Shown piece by piece: positions 32,712 to 44,316 of a stretch of DNA of 64,000 nt. Source of the DNA: Boletus sp. NGJ (lineage: Eukaryota > Basidiomycota > Agaricomycetes > Boletales > Boletaceae); contig JAGTXK010000055.1 in assembly GCA_019096195.1 (NCBI GenBank), positions 1,612,001 through 1,676,000 on the forward strand, written 5' to 3'. Each line of letters opens with the position of its first letter. Position 1 is the first letter of the stretch. The position numbers were made by a program, and so were the translations under genes. A model generated the notes under the pieces. The model had not been told where the DNA came from. It saw nothing but the letters and a program-made list of their open reading frames with translations, and did no database searches.

Positions 32712-33072
32712 TGAAAGGAGAAGAACCTCAATATCTCAAGGGACGTGAAAAGCGTAATCCGAGAGAGAGAAGAGGTATTCCAAAGCTAGCTAATACAGGT
32801 GTTGTTACGCTACTTATATACTATCTACTCGTGCGCACAGACCATGGTTTAGGGTCGGTATGGAATGTGCTAGAGGGTTCCGTATGACGTATGGTGACGT
32901 AGTGGGGTCTAGCCTGTTCTATGGGTATAGGGTTGTGACGTAGGCTGACTAGTGTGTGACGTGGGGTCTAGACGTAGGGTCTAGGTATAAGGTAACTACG
33001 TAAGGCGTTCGTGGGGTCGTCAAGTGTTAGCTAACTATGTAAATAAGTGCGAAAAACGTCCAATTCGTTTCA
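32712..33072 (-). repeat. 5' LTR of the Gypsy element
   Basis: 361 bp, the same length as the 3' LTR. Eleven of about twelve differences between the two are C/T or G/A changes within CpG sites. Confidence 0.93.
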
Positions 33073-33621
33073 CTTCCACTCATCAGACTATACATCAACC
33101 TGTCCAAACCTCAGTTGATGCCGCTACCAGTTTCCCCTTGGCCCTACTGACCAATTACTGTACTCATATTACGAGGAACTCCCTTCTATTTCCAACTTTG
33201 TCTTCTATGGAGTTCCATCACCTTCCATTTTACCAATTCCCTTTCCCATTGTGATTCATAGGCTCTCATGCCTTACCTATATAAACCTACCATAGATACA
33301 ATGTCTGACAAGGAGAACCTACCTAATTCTACCCACATTGTTCTCTGGGATCTCTATGAGTCCTTGTCTTACTTCTGAGTAGATGCTTTGTCTATTAACC
33401 TTGAACTCTGGTGACTTGTCCAAGTCACTCATAACTCTGGCAACATCTTTTATTGCTCATCCTTATGAGGCTCATTGAAGTTCTCAACCTCTGTGTGGAA
33501 AGACCCCATATATCTGCGTCTCTGGTGGTCTTCCACACCGCTCATCCCTCACTGACATAACCTTGGCGGTGTATGTCTCCCTTTAGATTTGCGACCACCT
33601 CTACCCGGGTCAGTCGTAACA

Positions 33622-34757
33622 CCACTCTCATACAGTCAACCACTGAGCTTTCTTGAATGCCAGCATTAGTCATGGCCTGGTGATTGTCATTGGCAACAAG
33701 TGGCATGTATGAAGACTCCACAAGCACTGGAAACGTAATGAACAAGACATTTGGTGGGCTGAGAGTGTTGCATTCAAGTTTTTAATTTGCACTCTGCTTA
33801 CTCTCAACCAATCTAGCACACCACTCACAGTTTATTGTGACAACCAAGAAGTCATTTATGGCTGGAAGAAAGGCAGGAGTCAAATCACACCCACCAATGC
33901 CACATTCAGGAGGATCCACAACCTCTTGGCACCCTCTTTACATTGGATCTTTGTGAAATATGTTGCCAGCACAGACAACCCAGCCGACAGACTGTCTTGT
34001 GGCAGGCATCCCCCTGCCATGTTCCTACTTCTATGGATCACCATACCTGAGGAGATCAGCAACCATATCCTCAATTTCAATGATTCCAGGTGCAGCACAC
34101 TCTGCATCTAACATTAACTTCATATGCTTGAGCACACTGCCCACCTCTAGGTCCTGAACCGCCTGTTTTCCCAAATTACCCCACAGAGGCACAGAAACAG
34201 GTGGCATTGGCCACACCAAAATCACCCCCTCCTACCCATTGAACTTGGCTCTTGCAACATCTGACCCCACCCTCACTGTGCAGCTATGGACTGACTTGAG
34301 AAGTGGCTCCCACACCCCAACTCACTTTCTATCCTCTGTCCTCCAGAGACACTCAAGCTTCAAGAGAGAGTAAAAGTAGTTACCCTACAGGGTTGGGCTG
34401 AGAGTACCTGAACAATCTATGGTGCAGGACTCCTTATATATCATGTCTTTTGTGACAGCAGAGAGATCCCAGAACAAGAGCCTGCTCTAGCAAGAGCAGC
34501 TTTAGTCATGTCCTTTATTTCAGCCCTCACAGGTTCACTCTCAGGAAAAGCAATCTATAACTATATCTATGGTATACAGGCTTGGCACACCCTCTATGGA
34601 CTATTATGGGTACTCCACGAAGAACAAATAGTGACTATGCTAAAAGGCATAGCTAAACTTGCACCCCCCATGCTCAAACAAGACAAACATAAATCCCATT
34701 ACCATTGAGATGATATCTCACATCAAGAACACACTTAGCCAGGCCAACCTCTTCAAC
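33622..34757 (+). pseudogene. RNase H-like and recombinase N-terminal parts of the tyrosine-recombinase fossil
   Basis: Plus-strand fragments include YCDNQEVIYGWKKGRSQ and FVKYVASTDNPADRLSCG (RNase H-like), then FISALTGSLSGKAIYNYIYG and LAPPMLKQ, which resemble the SAM-like core-binding domain of tyrosine recombinases. It is broken. A family-D solo LTR interrupts it at 34758. Confidence 0.65.
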
Positions 34758-35335
34758 TGTCATATTTTGTATAAATCTGACAAGTCCAACTCCAGACTTC
34801 CACCCACAACTCCAGCACGTTCTCCCTCAAAACACACTTCTGTGCCCTCGGACTTGTATGTTCTATATTATAGTAATCTCATCTCTTCATTCATATATAC
34901 CTATGCTTCTTTATCCGTCCTAGTCCCGCTCTGTTCATACCTCTGATCTAGTGTCTGTCTCACTTAAGAGCACTGCTCCAGCGAGGTACCAACTCCATTC
35001 TGTTACTCATCATACCTTATGAACTCTGTTACTAATACCTTTATTCTGATTGTATATAAACCCTCAATACAACTCCTATAGACTTAGTTCAAATATTAAC
35101 TCTGAACATCACTCCTGTTCTCCATCCGAGTCTTGACGACTCACTCTGACCTCTGCTCGACTTGATGCTTGACCACGTCGAGTCCATATCTCTGATCTTC
35201 CTATGTCCTCAAAATCCAGGAAATCAGACTCAAGCAAGGGTGCACCACATAAGATGAAGCCAAGTCCTGACACCCTCAGTCAACTCCAGTACTTCAGAGT
35301 TCCTTCAGAGTTCTTGTTCTTAACATCAATGCAGC
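34758..35335 (+). repeat. Solo LTR, family D (copy 1)
   Basis: 578 bp, TGTCATATTTTG to TTCTTAACA. The target duplication is TCAAC/TCAAT (34753-34757, 35336-35340), one C/T change apart. It matches 45885-46455 along its length (CAAGTCCAACTCC, GGTGCACCACATAAG). Confidence 0.85.
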
Positions 35336-35936
35336 CTTTTTCACCTGTCTAACCACAATTTTCTACATGGCAGCACAAGTTCACAAGTTCACAACCCAGA
35401 GGCTCAACACCTTCAACCCCACAGAACACATCATCCAGGAAGGTGCACATGACAACATTGATTGCAACAGCTTACACACCAAAGTCTTTGCCCTTCCACA
35501 CACAAAGTCCAGTCCCACAGGTAAGAAGGTACACTGGGTGAGGCAGGATGGACCTACAGATCCATTATATGCCTTCAACAGATACAGTATAATCAACAAT
35601 CCCCCAATTGATGGACCCCTTTTTGCCTACAGGACATCAAAAGGCTACTAACTAATGATGTGCCAAACTTTCATTGTATGTCTCAACAAGTTCACGCATG
35701 CAGCAGGACTTGACTGCATGCATGGGCATGGAATTTGCATTGGAGCAACCTTAGAATACCTGCTTCGAGGGGTACCTTTTGACATCATGAAAGTGAAGGG
35801 TTGCTGGGCGAGTAATGCTTTCCAGCTCTACCTCAGGAAGCACAATCAGATTCTGGCCCCATACATGCAGTCAATGCCATCTGAGACAGCTCTGAATTTC
35901 ACCAGACTTGCTATGCCACCAGTACGTTAGTCAACC
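35336..35936 (+). pseudogene. Tyrosine recombinase catalytic part of the fossil
   Basis: The plus strand reads AAQVHKFTTQRLNTFNPTEHI, then GLDCMHGHG, ATLEYLLRGVPFDIMKVKG and FQLYLRKHNQILAPYM. This is the C-terminal catalytic fold with the late H-G-H box and the tyrosine in QLYLRKH. It is a broken relic with no sign of expression. Confidence 0.65.
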
Positions 35937-38333
35937 TTTTCATGAGTACTGCCCTCCTAGTACCTGGGATCTGAGCATCACCTCATTGCATTGGGTCATT
36001 CTAGTAGCATTTGGGAAATACAGCTGACACTCGGGCCCCAGGTTCTCACAGATTGTGCCCAGGAGGTGCTTTGCACCTTTGCCCACACATGGCTAGCTTA
36101 GTCACCTAATGATGATCAAAGACTAATTTTTGCAGCTATGGTATTTAGCATTAAAATGAAAGTTAAGTGATCAATTAAACTACATATCTAATTGACATAT
36201 GTACCTATAGCATTTTAGCAAACCTCTCATGAGTTCATACAAATACAAGCTTGACATCTTGTGAGACAGTTAGTGGTGATGGTATGTAAATCTTAGAATG
36301 TCCTATCTTTCTCAACAACTGAAACCATTGATCTAATACTATTTAAAAAGGTGTAGGCTTTTAGCCACCCAGTATACAGTATGTACAACTTCACTCCTAT
36401 AAGTCAATCTTTCAACAAGCATATTGTATCAATGTAGTTCTGTGTAGGTTTCTATAGTATTTTAGTATAAGTATGTTGATGGTAAGACATTACCTTTTCC
36501 TTGCCCTTTTATTCAAATGATATTATAATAGTTCTATTATGCAGGTATTCATCAGTGATTTCTTCATATCTCTGCCACATCTTTGGCATTATCCACCACA
36601 GCCATGATCTTCACTTCCTAGCACTTTTAATGTACTTTTACAAGTTATCAGTGGATCTTGCATCTTCCTTGTCAAGATATCAATTGATTTTGGAGTTGCA
36701 CCCTTGTTGGATGCATTTACATAAAATCATGTATGTAGTGACTGTCAATCTCAAAGATTGCTAACATGAACTTAAAGAAAGTATACATATATCAGTGAGG
36801 TCCAATCTTTTAAAAGACAAGCTATGAATTCTTTAGCTAACAAATTCTCAACCTCTGCTAGTGAGAATATACCAAGCTCCTCTTTAGCAGTTTATTTGTT
36901 GCAGCCAAATAGACTCAGACTCTTCAAAAGGAACCTGAATTAAGTCCCTCAAACTTGTTGTTGTCAGTAAATGAGGTGGGGTTTTCCTCTATTTCTGCTG
37001 CTGCTGTTGTTGCTGATATTGCTGCTGCTGATGAGTGAAATGAACTTTTGATATTCATCTATTTATTATTGCACACTTCACTACTATGTACTTGTATAAC
37101 CAAATATTTTTGTCATACCTACCATACCATATGACTTCACAAATACTCTAATGATACTCTATCATAATTACCACTCTACAACACCAAAGGTCTCATGACC
37201 ATAAGATCAGTTCCTTACATAACTCTAAACTGTGCTCAGTTCCATGATGACTATAATCTCATGTTTCCCTTGTAATCTCATATATGCTGCTGTGTGCCAC
37301 TTAGGTACAAAATCATGACACTATACTTCAGATTCACACCCTTAATACATGTCATAAGTACTAATCAAGCCAACACTAGATTACCATTCTCCCTCACCTC
37401 ATGGCTGACATGATATGCATACTGTCATATTCACAACACATTTCCTACTAGTATATATATGCTTGATGCAGATTGCCACCACCATCACAAGATGCCATCT
37501 CCCTTTATATACCTCATCTGATCAATCAATGCTGTACCTTTTGTGCATCCTTTTCATTTACAGTATCTTTTAATTCCATTATTTATTTCAGATTCAATCA
37601 CTAAATTATAGATTGAGATCTTCATATGAGATCTCAGATAATGAACAATCATTCCATTCCATGCATGTTAGCCTCACTACTACTGTGTTCTATTTCATTC
37701 ATATATATTAATTACCTTCTCCTTTCTCATCTCCTTTCTCTCATGAACCATTTCTTATTCCTTTGATGTTATACCCAGTATCTATAGTATGTCATAGCAT
37801 AGCATGGTATATGCACCCAAGGTAGTAGTATAAGTAGCCAGTACATAGCACTATAGTACTCTAGCTTGGAATTCTTGTTACTCCTCTTATGTTCTATCAT
37901 ATCCTTTACCTTAAGTCTTGTTATGTTGAATAGTGTGTGTCCTCAAGTCCCTCTAGATAGCCTAGAATAGACCACTAGCAGTCTGGCACTTCACTATCCT
38001 TGTGCTTGTATTGTATGTTTGCCTAAATATTTGGTCTTTTGTCTTATGTATTAGGCAAGGCCCAAAAGACTGCAATCCTATCTAAAAGATCTAGTGAAGA
38101 GGGTGAGTTAGTATATAATCAAAGGGAACAGTTTGGCTTATCCCCTATATAAGAAGAGAGGCTGGGAAAACCTATTTGGATATTTACTACCAATTAGCAC
38201 CCATTTAAATAACAGAGAGTAATAGAGAAATTACATCTGATTATTATTGATTAAAGCATGGATCAGCATATTACATTGTATTCAATGTCAGTGACCAAGA
38301 TTATGACAATGAGGGAAATACATACATACTGTA
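35937..38333. other. AT-rich region without recognisable genes
   Basis: About 2.4 kb with very few CpGs. I see short open frames only, none with recognisable motifs. A small CTG/TGC-rich microsatellite-like patch lies at about 36998-37032. It may include the terminal repeat of the tyrosine-recombinase fossil, which I could not delimit. Confidence 0.4.
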
Positions 38334-41300
38334 CAGTAACTTTTAAAATTGAGTCAATATTTTGAGATTTTGGAATATTAGTTATATACAGTGACCTCCA
38401 AAACTGTTGCAATGCCTAACCCTGATGTGGTGTGTGCAGTGCACCACAAACACCTATGGGAATTACACTTAGCTTTGGTGGGAACAACCAAAGTACACAC
38501 TCTTGGCTATATTCTGGCCTCTGGATCATGTGATTTGGGTCAGAGGCTGTGGCATTATGTCCATTTCAAAACAACAATACCATTGCAATAGTTTTGCATC
38601 TTTTAGTAGAGAGTGTGCAATCTTGTTGAAATACCATCATAAATGGCAATGTTTGGTTATACAAACAAAGCTACACATATAAATATTATATCTGAGCTTG
38701 AAATAGTTCACACACTTCTTTATTTCCAACCACATCATCATAAGATCCATTTCTTCTACTCATAAAAAACACCATTCTCTCTATGCTTGATGCTGGCCAG
38801 TCAGCTCATTCTATTGCTGCCACCACTGGTCTCCATGCCTCTACCATATCCAGGCTCTGCTTCAAAGAACATTCTGAGTTTCAGAAGTCTGTTGGAGGTT
38901 GCCCATCCAAGCTTTCTCCTACCATTCTTTGTCATGCCATCCATCTCATTTCATCTGGAAAGGCAGAAAATACTATCCAGGTGATCAAGGCTCTCATCAA
39001 TGTGGTCAACCAACTCCTCTCCACCACCACAGTATGCCAGCATTTGGTATGAAGGTTGTGATGAAGTCTAAACACCCCCTTCTATCAGCTAGGCATCACA
39101 AGACTCACTTGAACTTTACCTATGCTCATAAGGATTGGACTATAGAGGACTAGAAGAAGGTAGTATGGTCTAATGAGACTAAAATCAATTGCCTAGGGTC
39201 AGATGGGCGAAAATGGATCTGGAAAAAAGCAGGTGAAGGGCTTAATGATAGATTGGTTGAAGGGACCTTGAAGTTTGAAGGAGGTTCTCTCATGATGTGG
39301 GGGTGTATGACTTGGCAGGGAGTTGGCTATGCTGCCAAGATTGATGGTAGGATGGATGGAGACCTTTACCTTCAGATTTTGAAGGATGAGCTGCTGAATA
39401 CTCTGCAGTATTATGGTCTAGATCCTCCTAACATGATCTTTCAGCAAGACAATGACTCCAAGCATACTTGCAAAAATGTGAAAGAGTGGCTTTGAGAGCA
39501 GGAGTTTGGGACTATGATATGGCCAGCACAGTCTTCTGACCTCAACTCCATTGAACACCTCTGTGGTCACCTCAAAAGAAGGCTAGCAGATTAAGAACAT
39601 CCTCCTAGTGGAATTCATGAGTAATGGGAAAGAGTTCAGATGGAATAGGAGGGGATATGACTTGAGGAGTGTCAGAAGTTAATTGGAAGGATGCCTAGGA
39701 GGGTTGAGGCAGTGCTCAAGGCAAAAGGAGGCTATACCAGATACTAATACCCACTTTATACCAAGAGATGCAAAACTGTTGCAATGGTATTGCTGTTTTG
39801 AAATGGACATAACTCCACAGCCTCTGATCCAAATCACATGATCCAGAGGCCGGAATGTAGCCGAGTGTGTGTACTTTGTTTGCTCTCACCAAAGCTAAAT
39901 GTACTTCCCATGAGTGTTTGTGGTGTGTGCAGTACAACACATTAGGGTTAGGCATTGTAACAGTTTTGGAGGTCACTGTAACTCAGGAACATGAACAAAT
40001 AAAGCCAAAGTGTAAGTGGATGCCTGGATATGATATGCCTGCTCCTGACTAAATGCCAATAAAAAATTTATTATAATTTGAATAAGTATCTATGGAGATA
40101 TGGTCAATTTAAATTGGCAGTTCATTGACTCAATTTTGTAACCATGTGTCAAATCTATAGCATCACCCTATTCTAGTACTTTGTATGATCTCCTTTGACC
40201 TTAATCACTGCTTGTATCCTTCTATGCATGCTTTCAATCAAATTCTGACACACCTTTAGATCTATATTTCTACCACTCTATTCCAAATCTCCCATACTCC
40301 TTTGGCATGTCTTGAATATTTATATTTAGCAAGCTCCTTTTTGATATGATGTTCAAGATGTTCAATAGGATTTGGATCTGGAAATTGTGGAGGCCAATCC
40401 AGGACATTGATATCATTATTCTATTGAAAGATACTGCAACATCCTTTAGAGAAATTCCAGATTCCTCCAAGCCAGGAAGCAAGTTGTTCTGAAAAATGTC
40501 CACATATTGGTTGGCATCCATCCTCTCCTCAGCCTCTACAAGATGCCCAATACCTTCCCAATCCATACCATGATATTTCCTCCTCTAAATTTCACAGTTT
40601 TCTGAACCTCTCTGTTAATAAGGCCTTTATCTGCCTGTTTCCACACCCACTCCTTCCCATCTAATCCTATTCTGTTGATTTTGGTCTCATCTGATCAAAT
40701 AACCCTCTTCCAGTTCTCAATAGTCCATTCCTAGTACTTTAGTGCAAAGGCTAAACACTTCTTCTTAGTAGCAAGAAGTGGCTTTTTTTCTTTGTTACAG
40801 CCTTAAATGAATGTTGTTTGAGAACTCTTCTCACTGTTTGTGAGGAGACTAGACTAGGAATGATGGAATTGGTATGGTGGATAGCCTGGACAACATTGGC
40901 AGCTCTACCTGTGATGATTTGAGTAATGATAGCATGCTGAGAAGTGGCTGAAAGCTTGGAGGGACAGCCAGAATGAGATATAGATCTGTTGGGAAGAAGA
41001 TCTCTGAGTATCCTACATCTAGTTTGGAGGCAATATGACAAGTAGAGTGACCATTAGAGGCCAGAGAAAGGATGTTTTCTTTTTGAGAAGTGGAAGTGGA
41101 ATGCATAGTGAATTTGAAAGATATGATAGATGAAACCTGCCCATAAATAGTGTTAGTTGAAGTGATTACTAAGATATAGTAACTATGGTAACCATCTGTC
41201 ATGCTTCCATCAATGGTTACATGTGACAGCTATTAGCCCTTAATAGATCCAACAGGCAGTTACACAATTGAGTCAATGATATACTAAATGGAATTGACTA

Positions 41301-41468
41301 TATCTCTATGGATACTTATTCAAATTATATAAATATTTTGCTGGCATATAGCCAGGGGTAGGTATATTCAGGGACATGCTTACACTTGGCTTTATTTGTT
41401 TATATTCTTGAGTTATATAACTAATACTCCAAAATCTCAAAACATTGACTCAAATTTGGAAGTCATTG
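38334..41468 (-). mobile_element. Tc1/mariner element split by a nested Tc1/mariner element
   Basis: The outer ends are CAGTAACTTTTAAAATTGAG (38334) and, read inward from 41468, CAATGACTTCCAAATTTGAG; the next 35 bases pair well (GTTTTGAGATTTTGGA and GTATTAGTTATATAAC). TA flanks both ends. Subtracting the inner element leaves about 1.54 kb, standard for Tc1. Transposase remnants are on the minus strand (about 40170-41110): SQTVRRVLKQHSFKAV and MDWEGIGHLVEAEERMD. Several stops and frame changes make it inactive. Confidence 0.85.
38389..39978 (+). mobile_element. Inner Tc1/mariner element, nested, inactive
   Basis: 1590 bp, CAGTGACCTCCAAAACTGTT at both ends read inward, TA on each side (38387-38388, 39979-39980), terminal inverted repeats of about 215 bp. 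Plus-strand transposase remnants: MLDAGQSAHSIAATTGLHAS, then KFEGGSLMMWGCMTWQGVG and IFQQDNDSKHTCKNVKEWL. Several stops interrupt it (for example TAG after WTIED near 39151). It belongs with the 54.6-kb element. It is younger than the outer element. Confidence 0.9.
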
Positions 41469-41785
41469 TACTTGATTACTTCCACATGCCTTTTGCTTGA
41501 TCAGCCTCTCTGATAAGGTTTGGTCATTTTATTTCTAACCCTCAACATTTTTTGCTCAAGGAGATAACACAATGCTGTCAGGGTGCAACTGTCTCTTTGC
41601 AAAGGCAGGTATCATCAGTAAAAACAGGACTAACTATTTAGTACTGGACAGTCTGAACAGTAACATAGTGCTCATAGTGAGGGTTCAACTGGATAGTGGT
41701 TTCATAGTACTATGACAGTGTCATAATGATAGTCTGTTCATAGTGTAGCCATAGTCTGTCATAGTATTCTCATAGTACTTCCATA
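41469..41785. repeat. Spacer with a cluster of CATAGT words
   Basis: Between the nested Tc1 pair and the next Gypsy fossil. About eight CATAGT hexamers occur between 41661 and 41800, unevenly spaced, with ACTATGA words of opposite sense among them. No gene is visible. Confidence 0.4.
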
Positions 41786-43499
41786 AGCAGTCATAGTGAC
41801 ACCATTGGCATAACCCAGACTTTGACAATGAAAATAGTTGGAACATACAACCTCTAGAAATTGAGCAACCAGACTGTCTCATATCTGGATGGATCAATTG
41901 GATTTTCACTCACATCCCAACCAGTCAGATCTAACTAATTGCTAGTTGATTTCACTACTCATTATTTCTCAGTAACTTTGTCAGCTAGACTGACCCTTGC
42001 TGATACCACAGCCAAAGGAACTCTTATTAAAGCTGAACAGCTGGCAGATACATGGGAAATAGACTTCACAACAGAGATACCCAGACTGATTTTTAATAAA
42101 ATCTACCTAGTTCTTGTCCCTTAATTTCATCTCACTTGTAATCTAATTTAAGGTCTTTCTCACCTAATATGTTGTCCTTCAATTCCAAAACTCAAATCAA
42201 TTCTTGACTGACTTGTATATCTGTGCAGATCATGACACACAAATGTCATTGATCTCCACACAGTTTAAACTGTTAGTCAATTATGCAAGCACACTAGAAA
42301 CTACTTTACACACAGCAAATATATAACTTGCTGCAGTACCAGCTGTGACTACATTGTCTAAAGCATCAAAGAAGGTTAAGATCTTCTTCAATCCCTAGTG
42401 AATTCAAAGGAGAGATTAATAAATTTGAAGATTGGTGACTGATGATAAAGACCTACATCTCCATCAATCCAGAAACAATTCCCTCTAAGTTATATGAGAC
42501 AGTCATCACTGTCTTATCTCATATGACAGGCAACAAGCTGGAAACTTTGCTACCACTCATCTAGAAAAGAGAAGAACCTACAGTATCTATGGGTCAAACT
42601 AGTAACTGATATCAAAAAGCAGTTCTGTCCCACAGCCAAACCAGATTGGGCTCTAGAAAAGCTCTGAAAATCCAAACAAGGAAACACTCACACTTGTAAT
42701 TGAATTAATCAGTTTACTAAACTCTATAAAGATACCAACATTGGCAATACACATGGTGTAAACATTATTGAGCACAATTTCAATCCTAAAATCTGTGATC
42801 AAGTAATCAGACCAGACAAGGCAAATGAACCCTTATAGACACATACTATATGCCTATCTTAAAGCAATTAGAGAAACCATTAAAACCATGGGTTTTCTCC
42901 ACAAAAGAACAGGTTTGCTTCATCTAGCTCCCTAGATCATCTTGTGACTCTAATGCAATGGATATCAATTACATCCACAATAGTCTTGAAGATGAAGATG
43001 AACACAAGATTGATGCATTTGGCAAGAAATAATTCACTAGATGCTTCAGTTGTGGTGGAACTGAATACATGGGTAAATATTGCAAGAAACCATCTTTCAA
43101 ATGTTGTGGATGTACTGTAATTGGTCTAAAGAAAACCACAAGAAGACTTGCTGCAAATTTCAAAAGATTTACACCATAGACAAAAAACCCACTAACTGTA
43201 AGGGAAAAATCTAAGCAACTTGATTGATCTGGATGTTTAAGTTGCTAACATATCTGATCTTGTATCTAGTCTATGATCTAGCCTAAATTATTATACCTAA
43301 GTTGATACTTGATTCCACTTTCCACTCATTTTCAATCCCAGAAAATGCTAGAATTTGCAATTTGAATAATTGTGATATCACTCTATCTATAGAGATTGCC
43401 TCTATTCATTATTGGAACAAACTCATGAAAACCAAAGCTCTCTTAGACAGTGGAGCTAATACTATCTACATATTTTGAATTGTGCAATTTGCCTGCTAC

Positions 43500-44316
43500 T
43501 ATTATGACCTTGTAACTTGGTGACATGTTCCCAAGTAATCGACCTCCTAGTTGATTACCAGACTAGCTAGACTTGAGCAAATGGCTCCCTAGGCCTGAGT
43601 TCCCTAGGTGTGGGGTACCAACAGCTAGCTTTACATAGAGCCTCCCTTGAGGTTGGAGCCTTCTCTACGACCAATGGCGGAATCTTGGACTTTGAAGATA
43701 GTGGCACAGTCCTATCTGTGCAGAACCCTGTCTGCGTTGGTGTTGCCACTGGTTAAGCATGCAAAGAGACACCAAGGATACTACACAAGTGTGAAATGAA
43801 TACAAGAAGTATCACAAGCACAAGTGTTATTACTTCCAGGGTGGGCACAGATGTCTAAAGTAATGTGGAACCGAGAGTTTGGCAGATTACATAGAGTGTG
43901 GTATAGATCAAGGTTGGGAGATACAGGAAGGATCAGCTAACTATATATAGGGTCTACCCCTTTAGGGCAGGTGTAAGTGGGGTTACCATAAAGAAAAAGG
44001 AGAACCGAATCAGGGATGAGGCTGGGAGTGATGGAATACAGGCTATGTATGAGAGAGCATAGGTTTAAAAGTGAAATAGGAAATGAAAGAAACACAGAAT
44101 AAAGAGGATAGCCATCGGAGAGATCTGGGATCTTGTAGATGGCCGTTTACTGCTTTAGAAGGCAGTGTCATCAAGGGAAGTGCTAAGTGCAAGATGCTCT
44201 CCCATGTCATCTCCGAGGAGTCGAATGACAGGTCTCTCCACAAGTCATCAATGACTGGGGATGGAGGGAGTACAAAGGGGAGGGAAAAAGGTATACCTCT
44301 TTCATTGTCCATAACA
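43500..44316 (-). repeat. Solo LTR, family A (copy 3)
   Basis: 817 bp in reverse orientation; target duplication GCTAC (43495-43499, 44317-44321). Read on the minus strand it starts TGTTATGGACAATG and contains CCTATATATAG. It retains several CpGs and may be younger than copy 2. It sits between the protease and reverse transcriptase parts of the Gypsy fossil. Confidence 0.85.

Larger units (their letters stand above)
25905..33072 (-). mobile_element. Gypsy (Ty3) LTR retrotransposon with chromodomain, relatively young
   Basis: 7168 bp with two 361-bp LTRs (25905-26265 and 32712-33072), both TG...CA, and a perfect target duplication CTTCC (25900-25904, 33073-33077). It reads on the minus strand: gag-like region (about 31.0-32.2 kb), a zinc-knuckle/protease region (about 29.7-30.7 kb), reverse transcriptase (YIDDIMIF), RNase H, integrase (HPGIRRTRDLI; DRGTQF) and a C-terminal chromodomain (YLVQWKGYPCEERTWE) near 26.6 kb. 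A purine tract abuts the 3' LTR at about 26266-26277. It is CpG-rich, unlike its surroundings. The LTRs differ at about 12 of 361 sites. The coding region is split into several frames and looks broken in roughly four to six places, though part of that could be normal frameshift expression. Confidence 0.93.
25764..33621 (-). repeat. Solo LTR, family E (copy 2), split by a Gypsy insertion
   Basis: The two halves 25764-25904 and 33073-33621 together match copy 1 in reverse orientation. The outer ends are TGTTACAATTTGC and GTCAGTCGTAACA. The split occurred at CTTCC, duplicated on both sides of the Gypsy element. The right half keeps several CpGs lost from copy 1. The left flank is AGATG, the complement of CATCT beside copy 1; the right flank CCACT has no clear partner. 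Confidence 0.78.
20070..35936 (+). mobile_element. Tyrosine-recombinase (DIRS/Ngaro-like) retroelement fossil, heavily interrupted
   Basis: Parts in order: a gag-like region (about 20070-21670) with a CCHC-like CSGCGDANHGAQEC motif; reverse transcriptase pieces between later LTR insertions (22908-23075, 24003-24158, 24939-25763); an RNase H-like part (about 33622-34250; motif DNPADRLS); and a tyrosine recombinase (about 34250-35936). It is interrupted by solo LTRs at 21894-22902, 23076-24002, 24159-24938 and 34758-35335 and by a further LTR that carries the Gypsy element 25905-33072. Without these insertions it would be roughly 4.5 kb, a normal size for the group. It is clearly broken, with many breaks, and old: CpG is nearly absent. 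One reverse-transcriptase segment lies in the opposite orientation to the rest. Confidence 0.72.

Noticed and set aside
35381-35599. A 72-aa minus-strand frame
   Set aside because: Antisense to the tyrosine recombinase relic, with no features of its own.
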